Below, in pieces: positions 25,288 through 33,616 of a DNA stretch of 64,000 bases (positions are counted from its first letter, which is position 1; each line of letters opens with the position of its first letter). Source of the DNA: Christiangramia crocea (GTDB lineage: Bacteria; Bacteroidota; Bacteroidia; Flavobacteriales; Flavobacteriaceae); contig NZ_JAJSON010000009.1 of assembly GCF_022410465.1 (NCBI RefSeq), positions 1 to 64,000 on the forward strand. Direction: 5' to 3'. Made by a program: the position numbers and the translations under genes. The notes beneath the pieces are model-generated. The model did not search any database and had not been told where the DNA came from. It worked only from the letters and a program-made list of their open reading frames with translations.

Positions 25288-25683
25288 TCAGGCACAGGAT
25301 ACAGTCACATTATGAGTATGGCCTCCATCAGATGATGAGGTTGCTATGATCTGATTATTGTTCTTCAATGTATTAAACTGGTCCTGTGTGATTGTCACTT
25401 CGTGTATATGCTGATCGGTACTGGCCTGACTTAGCGTATAGGTTTTTTCTTCTCCGGCATCCACATCTTCTTTTGAAACCGTAAGGTTATGGCCATGATT
25501 GGCAGAAATTGAAGTGTTCGTTCCATTCTCAAGGCAATTTGCACTGGGGTCCGGATCAGGATCGGGGTTCGGATTAGGATTACCACCACCATCATCAGAA
25601 CCTGAACAGGCAGTTAATGAAAGTAATGGAATTCCTATAATAAGTCCTGCTGAGGTCTTTTTGATAAACGATTTTCTGTCCAT
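25288..25683 (-). CDS. Small His-rich lipoprotein
   Basis: 131 residues. The signal peptide starts MDRKSFIKKTSAG, resembling the Tat/lipoprotein leaders of Bacteroidota, with lipobox Cys C26 (SLTAC). A Gly/Asn/Pro/Asp linker (NPNPNPDPDPDPS) follows. The mature part carries three spaced His motifs, NHGHNL, DQHIHEV and GGHTHNV, and Cys residues near both ends (NCLEN, VSCA). This suggests a small metal-binding beta-sandwich, possibly copper or zinc, but that is inference only. It lies 60 bp after an ECF sigma factor gene and may share its transcript. The Pro-Asp linker is encoded by a short simple-sequence DNA run. Confidence 0.75.
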   Translation of the reverse strand: MDRKSFIKKTSAGLIIGIPLLSLTACSGSDDGGGNPNPNPDPDPDPSANCLENGTNTSISANHGHNLTVSKEDVDAGEEKTYTLSQASTDQHIHEVTITQDQFNTLKNNNQIIATSSSDGGHTHNVTVSCA

Positions 25684-25743
25684 GACTAAAGGTTTTAATT
25701 AATATTGATTTTTGCCGGGGGGAATTTTATACTGACTCGCTGG

Positions 25744-26487
25744 TCATGCTCTTCCATTCGGTCTACTCATGAATCCTAATAACCACTTTTTTAGGTTGAT
25801 AAGATTTGAAAAGGCTGCAGATTTACTTTTTTGAGGCAGTCTGCTAAATACATTTTCCACAATTCGGTTACAATAGATCAAATTGAATTCAAAGATCTCT
25901 TCTGGAGAATACATTTTCTTTATTTCGGTTTGCAACATGGATTTAGCCCTTTTTAGTCGCACCTTGACATTTGATTCTGAAATGTCAAGCGCATGGGCGG
26001 TTTCCTTTGTACTCATTCCATTCAGTTCACGAAGTGTAAAGACCATCCGATAGTTTTCGGGTATCTGGACTATTGCATTTTCAAGAATATGTCTCAGTTC
26101 ATTATTCATGACGGTTTTAGAAGTATTTGAAGGCTTTTGATTAAACATGGGGGCCTCACCGCTATTCTCTATAGAATCTGAAGGGAATTCATTCTTATAA
26201 CTGAATTTTCGTTTTTTATGATAACAGGTATTGAGCATTATTCTAACCAGCCAGGTTTTAAGCGAAGAACGGTGCTCAAAATTATTCAGATTTGTATAAG
26301 CATTTATAAAAGTTTCCTGCATCAGGTCTTCGGTATCTGGCTGGTTAAATCCATAGCTTCTTCCAATTTTGAATAAATAAGGATTATATCTTCTAATTAT
26401 TACTTCATACATGGCAGTATCTCCCGAAAGCACCCGCGAAGTGATCTCGGCATCTGATAATTTTTCGAATTTTTGTATGTCTATCAT
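25744..26487 (-). CDS. ECF-type RNA polymerase sigma factor with a C-terminal extension
   Basis: 247 residues. Sigma region 2 spans about 25-95 (NPYLFKIGRSYGFNQPDTEDLMQETFINAY, split here as a core plus DLMQETF motif) and region 4 about 130-190 (IPENYRMVFTLRELNGMSTKETA, with the HTH ALDISESNVKVRLKRAK). Both are intact. About 60 further residues after region 4, ending in basic SRPNGRA, are unusual for a minimal ECF factor and might respond to a signal. No anti-sigma gene is adjacent; downstream is the His-rich lipoprotein and upstream, 92 bp away, is a sugar dehydrogenase lipoprotein. The order suggests that these three form one unit. Confidence 0.9.
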   Translation of the reverse strand: MIDIQKFEKLSDAEITSRVLSGDTAMYEVIIRRYNPYLFKIGRSYGFNQPDTEDLMQETFINAYTNLNNFEHRSSLKTWLVRIMLNTCYHKKRKFSYKNEFPSDSIENSGEAPMFNQKPSNTSKTVMNNELRHILENAIVQIPENYRMVFTLRELNGMSTKETAHALDISESNVKVRLKRAKSMLQTEIKKMYSPEEIFEFNLIYCNRIVENVFSRLPQKSKSAAFSNLINLKKWLLGFMSRPNGRA

Positions 26488-26579
26488 CTAACCTGAATTT
26501 AAATATGAACAATAACACAAGCCGGTATGAAAACAGGAACATTCCAGTCTTGTGCCAATGCAATCTCAAATGAGGATCA

Positions 26580-28043
26580 CTAAAGATTTTCCTGTTTTTT
26601 TGTCCAAACCAGTTTAAAGATTTTTCCTGTTTCTCCCTGCGGTCCGAGCTGAGATGAGACAGTTAAATATATCTCACCTTCCATGTCCTGCCCAAAACCT
26701 TTTAGATAATAACCAATATTATCAGGGCTGCTTTCCAGTTCTATTTCATAAAAAGGCCATAATCCAGGGCCGGCAGGATTAGCTACAAATATTTCTCCCG
26801 TTGGCGCGAAATCACTGGAGAAAGAACCAAATATATATTTACCCTGTAATCCTGGAATATCATTTCCCCGATATACGTTACCTCCAATTATTGTAACAGT
26901 TCTACCACCATCAGGGTTTGCCGAATTTGCCATCTCTATAACCGGATCCTGAAGTTTGTTTCCGTACACATCAACATCTGGACAGGAAGGCAATACTTCA
27001 TGGGCATCTGCCGCATTAAAACAATGTGTACCTTCCTTGACGTTCCAGCCATAATTTCCTCCTTTTTCAACAACGCTAATTTCTTCCCATAAATGTTGTC
27101 CTGCATCACCCACAAAAAGTTTTCTTGAACCACTCATATCAAATGAAAAACGGAATGGATTACGGAATCCGTAGGCATATATTTCATCCAGACCTGGTTT
27201 GTCCACGAAGGGATTATCGGCAGGAATTCCATATGGATTTCCACTGTTGATATCTATTCTCAGAATGTTTCCCAGTAGATTTGATTCTATATCCTGTCCG
27301 TTTCCTCCTTCGTTTACCTCGTACCAGTCTTCAACATGGCCGGGGGCTACATCATGTGCGGCACCTCCATCTCCAATGGAAATGTATAAATATCCATCTG
27401 GGCCAAATGCAATTGTTCCTCCTTCATGGTTTCCCTGAGGCTGATCAACTTCGAGAATGATCTTTTCAGAGGCGGCGTTGGCTTTGGTAGGATCTGAAGA
27501 AACACTAAACTCTGATATCCGGCTTAGATTATTCCAGCTAGCGCCGGGTTCAGGTCCTCCAGGGTTTGGTGGTGCAGTATAGTATACAAAAAAGCGTCCG
27601 TTCGTGGCATAATCGGGATGAAAAGCAAGTCCTAGTAATCCACGTTCATCATATCCGGGATTAAGGCTTACCATTCTATCGGTCACATCGAGAAAGGGCT
27701 CTTCCAGTTTTGTGCCGTTTCCATCGATCAGCCAGATTTTCCCAATTTGGTCGATAACGAACAGGTTTCCAGTTTCATCATTGGCTTCCACCAAACCAAG
27801 AGGAGAAACCAGACCTTCTGCCACCAGCTCCATATCGATTGATTTGATATTAACTGCTGCTTTTGTTTGTGCGTCAGCAGATTTCATATTCTCCAGGTTA
27901 CTTTCTATGTCTGTTTCACAACTATACAGCATCAGACTTCCCAGGATGGAAATACCAAACAGGATAAGCCCTGTATTAATGGTCTTCCTTAAAGCAGTAC
28001 GGGTCCCTAAATAAATTTTTCTACAATAGTTTTTTGTCTCCAT
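26580..28043 (-). CDS. PQQ-dependent sugar (aldose) dehydrogenase-like lipoprotein
   Basis: 487 residues; long basic N-terminus, then a lipobox ending at C42 (LYSCETDIE) with acidic residues that favour surface export. The body is a six-bladed propeller of the soluble glucose/sorbosone dehydrogenase family: ERGLLGLAFHPDY, EGGTIAFGPDGYLYISIGDG, YAYGFRNPFRFSFD, GDAGQHLWEEISVVEKGGNY and GWNVKEGTHCF. In this family a quinone (PQQ) and Ca2+ sit in the central cavity and sugars or alcohols are oxidised in the cell envelope. No PQQ synthesis gene is in the window. It is upstream of the ECF factor, possibly one operon. Alternative: a Hhip-like propeller without catalytic role. Confidence 0.8.
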   Translation of the reverse strand: METKNYCRKIYLGTRTALRKTINTGLILFGISILGSLMLYSCETDIESNLENMKSADAQTKAAVNIKSIDMELVAEGLVSPLGLVEANDETGNLFVIDQIGKIWLIDGNGTKLEEPFLDVTDRMVSLNPGYDERGLLGLAFHPDYATNGRFFVYYTAPPNPGGPEPGASWNNLSRISEFSVSSDPTKANAASEKIILEVDQPQGNHEGGTIAFGPDGYLYISIGDGGAAHDVAPGHVEDWYEVNEGGNGQDIESNLLGNILRIDINSGNPYGIPADNPFVDKPGLDEIYAYGFRNPFRFSFDMSGSRKLFVGDAGQHLWEEISVVEKGGNYGWNVKEGTHCFNAADAHEVLPSCPDVDVYGNKLQDPVIEMANSANPDGGRTVTIIGGNVYRGNDIPGLQGKYIFGSFSSDFAPTGEIFVANPAGPGLWPFYEIELESSPDNIGYYLKGFGQDMEGEIYLTVSSQLGPQGETGKIFKLVWTKKQENL

Positions 28044-28139
28044 AATTCAATAATGTTTTATTAACAGGGGGTGACCACCAAATAACGTTAAGTAGAAAGA
28101 ACATTATTAGATTTGTTAATGGAGCAGGACTTTACTCAT

Positions 28140-28200
28140 GGGATTGCCCATTATGGGAATCCCCCTTTTATATAATGGAGTACTTATAACCACTATAAGT
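28140..28200. promoter_or_regulatory. Two inverted repeats in the divergent intergenic region
   Basis: First, GGGATT-G-CCCAT-T-ATGGG-AATCCC at 28140-28163, an 11-bp stem with one bulged G. Second, ACTTATA-accac-TATAAGT at 28182-28200. They lie between the divergent sugar dehydrogenase and SYLF genes (28044-28358, otherwise A+T-rich and without genes). They may be operators or RNA hairpins. TAAATTTG at 28333-28340 fits a -7 box for the SYLF gene. Confidence 0.4.
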
Positions 28201-28358
28201 TACAAAAACTCTGGAATTATTTATTAAAAATCTCATAATCAGTTTTTTAACAGATAACCTCCATAATGCTAATAAGCTGTGAAATAACACCTGATTAACA
28301 TTTATAGCCCGGTCTTTTAGGTAAATTCAATATAAATTTGACCAAAAAGCAGATTATT

Positions 28359-28952
28359 ATGAAACTAAAGAACGGATTGATATCCTTATTGATGATGTTA
28401 TTCTTTTTCTCGGGTAGTCTCATCGCTCAGACCGATGATGACGACTGGGATGAAAAGGAAGAAAATGAGATCATAGATTCCGATAAAAGGGATAAACTTA
28501 TCAGCGACGCTGAATATGCAGAAAAAGCCTTCAAAAGGAACAACAAAGAATTAGCCAGCCTGTTTGATTCAGCTTATGGTTATGCTATTTTCCCGAATGT
28601 TGGGAAAGGAGCTTATATCCTGGGTGGCGCAGCCGGAAATGGAGTAGTCTATGAACAGGGTAAACTTATTGGATTTGCTGAACTAAGACAGGTAGATATT
28701 GGTCTGCAAATTGGCGGACAGGCGTTTCGTCAGGTTTTGTTGTTTAAGACCAAAGAAGCCCTTGAGGAATTCAAAACCGGCGATTATGAACTAAGCGGCA
28801 GTGTTTCAGCAGTTGTGGTAGAAGAAGGAGAGGCAAAGAGCATACGCTTTAAAGATGGTGTCGCTGTGGCTACTATGCCTAAAGCCGGTGCAATGGTAGA
28901 GGTTTCGGTTGGCGGACAGAAGTTTGAGTATGCCGATGACTGGAAGAACTGA
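28359..28952 (+). CDS. Exported SYLF (DUF500) domain protein
   Basis: 197 residues from the ATG at 28359. The upstream in-frame TTG (28338) falls inside a likely -7 promoter box, so the ATG is preferred and gives a proper signal peptide (LLMMLFFFSGSLIAQ). After a short acidic stretch (DDDDWDEKEENE) comes the SYLF domain: FDSAYGYAIFPNVGKGAYIL, GNGVVYEQGKLIGFAELRQ, QIGGQAFRQVLLFK and VSVGGQKFEY. SYLF domains bind lipids in eukaryotes; bacterial members are periplasmic and uncharacterised. It is monocistronic, divergent from the sugar dehydrogenase, and is followed by a palindromic repeat element. Confidence 0.88.
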   Translation: MKLKNGLISLLMMLFFFSGSLIAQTDDDDWDEKEENEIIDSDKRDKLISDAEYAEKAFKRNNKELASLFDSAYGYAIFPNVGKGAYILGGAAGNGVVYEQGKLIGFAELRQVDIGLQIGGQAFRQVLLFKTKEALEEFKTGDYELSGSVSAVVVEEGEAKSIRFKDGVAVATMPKAGAMVEVSVGGQKFEYADDWKN

Positions 28953-28981
28953 TAGGTTGTAGATATATAGAATATATTTAG

Positions 28982-29109
28982 GAAGCTGTCTAAGACTATA
29001 AATTTCGTCAAGCTGAACTTGTTTCAGGTTCTTGGTAACTTTTTTTCAATAGGTAAAGATCCTGAAACAAGTTCAGGATGACGGTTTAGAAAAGTTTTTA
29101 GACAGCTTC
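28982..29109. repeat. 128-bp palindromic repeat element (MITE/REP-like)
   Basis: The ends are inverted copies (GAAGCTGTCTAA at 28982-28993 and TTAGACAGCTTC at 29098-29109). The interior is also inverted: GTCAAGCTGAACTTGTTTCAGG (in two blocks, 29008-29029) mirrors CCTGAAACAAGTTCAGGATGAC (29060-29081) with two mismatches. The whole unit could fold into one long hairpin. The TGAACTTGTTTCAGG core is familiar as a dispersed intergenic palindrome in flavobacteria (recollection, not checked). It has no coding capacity and sits between the SYLF and HAD genes, where it may act as a terminator. Confidence 0.7.
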
Positions 29110-29126
29110 TTTTTTATCTTATAACC

Positions 29127-29810
29127 ATGAAGAGACCTGAAGTTATAATATTTGATGTCAATGAGACCCTGCTGGATCTGGAACCCCTGAAGAACAGTGT
29201 CAATTCAGCTTTAAAAAATGATCAGGCCTCTGATACCTGGTTTGCTCAATTACTTCACTATTCACTGGTGGAAACCGTTAAAGGAACTTATAATGATTTT
29301 AGTGAAATCGCTGCTGCGGTATTCAAAATGAATGCTGAAAAACATGATCTGTCCTTTACAGAATCTGAAATCAAGGAAATCCTTAATCCTGTAAGTGAAC
29401 TTAAACCATATGATGATGTGATACCGGCTTTAAAAAGGCTCCGGTCAGCAGGTATGAAACTGGTTGCTTTCAGCAATGGAAAACCCGGGGTGCTTAAAGA
29501 TCAGTTGGAATTCGCTGAAATTGACCATTTCTTTTCCAGGATCCTTAGTGTGGAAGCCTGTAAAAAATATAAGCCACATCCCGAAGCATACAAATATGCT
29601 TTGAAGGAAATCAATTGCTCTGCTTCTGATGCAATGATGGTAGCAGCCCATGGATGGGATATTGCCGGAGCCCGGGAAGTAGGTATGAGCACTGCTTTTG
29701 TAGAGAGGCCCGGAAAAAGCTTGTATCCTTTAGCCTCTGCACCCCATCTAAAACTAAAAAAATTAACCGGACTGGCTGAGGTTTTCAACGAGACCGGTTC
29801 TCAGCATTAA
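29127..29810 (+). CDS. HAD-superfamily hydrolase, type II haloacid dehalogenase-like
   Basis: 227 residues. Nucleophile D10 in IIFDVNETLLDL (motif I with the FDVNETLLD form typical of type II L-2-haloacid dehalogenases), S116-N117 in AFSNGK (motif II), K149 in KKYKPHPEAY (motif III) and D178 in AAHGWDIAGAR (motif IV) are all present. The cap domain follows motif I (about 20-95). Activity on 2-haloacids is suggested by the motifs, but a phosphatase role cannot be excluded. It starts 17 bp after the palindromic repeat and ends 5 bp before the convergent 1206-residue gene. Confidence 0.9.
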   Translation: MKRPEVIIFDVNETLLDLEPLKNSVNSALKNDQASDTWFAQLLHYSLVETVKGTYNDFSEIAAAVFKMNAEKHDLSFTESEIKEILNPVSELKPYDDVIPALKRLRSAGMKLVAFSNGKPGVLKDQLEFAEIDHFFSRILSVEACKKYKPHPEAYKYALKEINCSASDAMMVAAHGWDIAGAREVGMSTAFVERPGKSLYPLASAPHLKLKKLTGLAEVFNETGSQH

Positions 29811-29815
29811 GCTTA

Positions 29816-32800
29816 TCAAAATTCAAAGTTGAAAGTGAAGTTTAGCCTTCCACCTTCATCTCCTACATAATATCCAAGGTTTCCTGTGAATGCACGAAAA
29901 GTATTTATGAAAATAGACCCCCCATAATTTGTATGCCATTGGTCAGAATTATCATTTTCTTCCCATACCCTACCGTAATCAAAACCTGCACTCAGGCCAA
30001 TAGCCATTGGAATAAAATTGGTTTTGAACCTGACAATACCTGACCTAAGATCGATATTCTGGAAAAAGGCATATTTACCATTGAAGCGTTCATTCCGGTA
30101 GGCTCTGAGGCTGTTTTTGTCGCCACCTCCCAAAGTAGCTCCATGGTAAAACTCATAATTATCACCAATGATGGCAGTACCGCCAACTTTAGTCGCTATG
30201 GCGGCCAGACCACTTGGATGAAGTGGATAGTCTATACTTAAAATAGGATTTACATATCCAAATTTGTTGATTCCTCCATCTATATTAGATCTGTAACCGG
30301 CCGTAAGGTCAAGCTCCATTCCCTGGCTCGGGAAGGCAGGATTGTTCTTGTTGTAGTAATTATAATTCACTTCTCCTCCTGCATATACCTGACTTTCGAA
30401 CACATCATTCTCGGGCGAGAAAACTTCGCTTATATACCCGCCTTCATCATAAGCGATTTTGAAGGATTCTACCATGGGTTTAAAAGTGAAGCTTACCATA
30501 TCATTTTTACGATAGATGAGGGAAGGGGCAAAACGCCATTGCTCTATCCTAACACGGTTATAATCTTTTGAGTTTTCATCGGGATCATATTCCGTGTCGT
30601 TTCCTATCCCGAAGAAATTGATCACGTATTTTGGATTAGAATAATATGCATCAATTCCCAGGTTCCATTTGTAAAAAATATGTGCGAATTCCCCTGTATA
30701 TCCAACATCGAAACCTTTGGTGGCGAAATAATATCGGGAGGTAATATTATGCCTGGCGGTAAACGGATTTCTAACCAGTCCTTTTATAGTATAGGTATTA
30801 CTAACACCTAAACTAAAACCCTGGTCTGAATTATAATTACCGCTTGGCATAAATGTGTATTGCCTTATTTTTTTCTTTACGGGATCGTAGTTGTTGATGT
30901 CGTATGAATCTACCAGCATTTTGCGGGCACCGGGAGTTTTAATAGTGTTTTTCTTGCTTTTATAATCGTAAAGCTTGGCTCTCCTTTTATTCTGAAAATC
31001 ATAAATATCGTTTTCCTCACCTCCCAGGATCTTTAATGGAACAAGGGAATTGCCATCTCCTTCAATCCTGAATTTATCATCCCCGTCAAGTCCATAAACC
31101 CATACCTCACGTGTTATATCAGAGTTATATGTTTTTTCGGCAAGTATTTCGTTGTCTTCTCCTTTCAGCTGGATGCTTGTAATTCCATTAGGTTTCCGGG
31201 TTATGAGGAAGTCATCATCTTCATCGGTACCTATGAACACATCAAATTCTTCCAGATGTTCATAATATTCCCGGGCGATCTGTTCCATATTACCTCTTCT
31301 GGCCTTCAGTTTAGACTTGATTTCAGCTACGTAAGCATCCTTTTCGATACCTTCGGGTAATACTGCAAAGGCTTCTTCAATCACTTCATCGGTAATATTT
31401 TCCTGAATGTACTCTACCTGTTCTTTCCAGTCTTCCCAGTCTGCATTTCTAATGAAAGCCTTATCCATGGGATAACCGGCAATATTGAACCATTTAGGCT
31501 GCTCTATCATCTCATCAAAGGTCTGCATAGCCCTGAATTGCGGAAATCCTAATTTCAGGAATGCCAGGGCAAGCCCGTCATATTTTGAGAAAACCTGGTC
31601 ACGGTCTTTTGCAATAGGTACATATTTTTTCTTTCCGTTTTCCTGCTCAAATTCCGCCCATTCATACTGTCCGCTATGCCTATCCCAGTCTCCCATCAGC
31701 ATATCCAGTAATCTTGCCCTTATGAACATGTCTTCATCTACGTATACATCCTTAGTTTCCCTGATCTCCAGAAAGAGATCGGCTGTATTGAGGATATCGT
31801 CCGCATTTCCGAAAATGTCCAGGTCTTTATTCTCTCCCCCCACATGGGCTTCAAACATATAAAGTTCATTCCCGTGTTCCAGGTTATGAATTCCAAGGGC
31901 TTCCTGTTTTGGAACATAATACAGTTCTGAATTTGGATGATAAATATTTACAGCGTCCATAAGTCTGCCGGCAGGAAAAGTTCCATAAGGGAAGGCAGTG
32001 GTATAGAAGTCTTTCACATAACGCTCTGCTACGGTATTATCCAGTAGATCTTCTATATAATGTGTAGTAATCACAGTGCTTTGCAGGAATCTTATCGCAC
32101 TTTTCTTTAGAGCCCTTAAAGTATATTCATGGTCGTCTTCATCCTTAAAATCAAGTGTTCTTGACTGGTGGCCACCTCCTGCACCTAAAACCTCTAGTCC
32201 TCCTTTTACAGTATCAAGGTAGAGTACGGGAAATTCGAATTTTTCGCTGTAAAGCGGCCTGTAATGTTCACCCCAGATTGCCTTGTATAGCCAGTCTTTG
32301 TCGGTTTCCTTTTCCGTATAAACCGACGAGATCGCCGTTGGACCCATTTTTTGTTCCGGCCAGCTTACATCTTCAAGTTTTGGCCGCTCTCTTGTTATCT
32401 GTGTGGAGAAGATCTGCCGGGTACCTGTAGGAGTAACTTTAAATAGTTCTACATTAGAACTGCCGTCATTGAAAATATTCATTTTTCCATAGCCGAGATC
32501 GTAAGCAGCGAAGTGTCCATCTTCTTTCTCGGGTCTTGCCTTTTCAATATCTTCTGTAACCCCGCTTATGATCTGTTCTATGCCATCATCCTGGACGAAC
32601 TGTAGATTCCTGTCGTTACCGGATAGGAATATCACGTCAGTATACTGGCTTGCCAGCGTTTCCAGGGTTCCCATAAGTTCCTGTAGTTGTGGATTCCTGA
32701 CAGACTGGGTCCTGGCCCCGATAATTTTTTCGAAGAAACCAAGTTTTGTCTGCGTCAATACCGGATGGTGCACGGCTACCAGGATTGTTTTGTTCTGGTT

Positions 32801-33436
32801 GTCCTCAAGTTCATCGTCAAATTCCTCTCTGAACTGTGCCCTGGTCTTAAAATCACATTTATTGTTGATGTACGGATGGTCGTCCCAATCTTCTATGTAC
32901 CATTGAGAATCTACCATTATTAGATAAACATCGTCAGATAGATCCTCCCCTTCGATGGGGCAGCCGTCATTAGGCCAAAACTTTCCACGGCTGTTATCCT
33001 GTAAAAATGATTCAAGATCATCAATATTGTCAGGGGCATCTTTTTGCCATTCATTCACACCCGGGGTAAAAATCACCCTACCCTTAAAATCTTCAATATG
33101 GGATAAGAGATTCTCTTTAAGGTATGCTTGTGTCTGCTCCCTGCCATCATCTTTGTTTGGGTAGCCCTCTTCAGGAACAAGATTGCCAATGATCACCAGA
33201 CTGGATGAATCCTCTTTTTTAGAAGCCTCAACTATCTGCCTTAAAAGCTGTTGATTATTTTCGTTGCTTCTAATCCCCGTATTTGCCGTGAAATATACCG
33301 AGTATACAACGTCCTTGGTTGTTTCTAAAGAGTTCTGGCCATTAGCAGTAAACACTGAAAGAATCAAACAACTAGGTAAAAAAAGAAACTTCGTAAATGA
33401 AAAGGTATAGTGTAGTAGTTTGTTTATTCTGTTCAT
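29816..33436 (-). CDS. Envelope fusion protein: degenerate metallophosphoesterase, kinase-like middle, Omp85-like barrel
   Basis: 1206 residues with a signal peptide (about 1-33). The N-terminal third (about 45-340) resembles the metallophosphoesterases of Bacteroidota, but nearly all metal motifs are changed: N52 in ANTG for the first Asp, N85 in IIGNLVP for G-D, V127-N128-E129 for G-N-H-E/D, and N274-D275-R276 in SGNDRNLQ for G-H-x-H; only H223-H224 (AVHHP) remains. The middle (about 400-680) has a Gly-rich loop (GAGGGH, 418-423), K444/K445, GDWDRHSGQ (582-590) and AKDRDQVF (609-616), resembling the ATP-site motifs of HipA/FAM20-type kinases. The last third (about 850-1206) is an Omp85-like barrel (LRAYRNERFNG, terminal NFTFNFEF). 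An outer-membrane protein with an envelope role is inferred. Confidence 0.75.
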   Translation of the reverse strand: MNRINKLLHYTFSFTKFLFLPSCLILSVFTANGQNSLETTKDVVYSVYFTANTGIRSNENNQQLLRQIVEASKKEDSSSLVIIGNLVPEEGYPNKDDGREQTQAYLKENLLSHIEDFKGRVIFTPGVNEWQKDAPDNIDDLESFLQDNSRGKFWPNDGCPIEGEDLSDDVYLIMVDSQWYIEDWDDHPYINNKCDFKTRAQFREEFDDELEDNQNKTILVAVHHPVLTQTKLGFFEKIIGARTQSVRNPQLQELMGTLETLASQYTDVIFLSGNDRNLQFVQDDGIEQIISGVTEDIEKARPEKEDGHFAAYDLGYGKMNIFNDGSSNVELFKVTPTGTRQIFSTQITRERPKLEDVSWPEQKMGPTAISSVYTEKETDKDWLYKAIWGEHYRPLYSEKFEFPVLYLDTVKGGLEVLGAGGGHQSRTLDFKDEDDHEYTLRALKKSAIRFLQSTVITTHYIEDLLDNTVAERYVKDFYTTAFPYGTFPAGRLMDAVNIYHPNSELYYVPKQEALGIHNLEHGNELYMFEAHVGGENKDLDIFGNADDILNTADLFLEIRETKDVYVDEDMFIRARLLDMLMGDWDRHSGQYEWAEFEQENGKKKYVPIAKDRDQVFSKYDGLALAFLKLGFPQFRAMQTFDEMIEQPKWFNIAGYPMDKAFIRNADWEDWKEQVEYIQENITDEVIEEAFAVLPEGIEKDAYVAEIKSKLKARRGNMEQIAREYYEHLEEFDVFIGTDEDDDFLITRKPNGITSIQLKGEDNEILAEKTYNSDITREVWVYGLDGDDKFRIEGDGNSLVPLKILGGEENDIYDFQNKRRAKLYDYKSKKNTIKTPGARKMLVDSYDINNYDPVKKKIRQYTFMPSGNYNSDQGFSLGVSNTYTIKGLVRNPFTARHNITSRYYFATKGFDVGYTGEFAHIFYKWNLGIDAYYSNPKYVINFFGIGNDTEYDPDENSKDYNRVRIEQWRFAPSLIYRKNDMVSFTFKPMVESFKIAYDEGGYISEVFSPENDVFESQVYAGGEVNYNYYNKNNPAFPSQGMELDLTAGYRSNIDGGINKFGYVNPILSIDYPLHPSGLAAIATKVGGTAIIGDNYEFYHGATLGGGDKNSLRAYRNERFNGKYAFFQNIDLRSGIVRFKTNFIPMAIGLSAGFDYGRVWEENDNSDQWHTNYGGSIFINTFRAFTGNLGYYVGDEGGRLNFTFNFEF

Positions 33437-33616
33437 ATAAGATCAGATTGTTTGATTTAGTTCAATTTCATTGAAAAATAAGATAATAACCTTCAAAAAA
33501 ATTCAATATTCTTAGGATGACATAGGTCTTTATAATATTTTAACACCCAAGCCTAAAAATTTTACTAATAAGATCAGGTCTGAATTGTTACTAAACTCTG
33601 GCTTTATTTGTCATTC

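Noticed and set aside
31485-31862. Long Ser/Leu-rich rightward frame inside the 1206-residue gene
   Set aside because: Antisense shadow of a gene with clear domains; composition reflects the opposite strand's codons.
29816-33436. Call as active metallophosphoesterase
   Set aside because: Most metal-ligand motifs are substituted, so enzymatic activity cannot be assumed.
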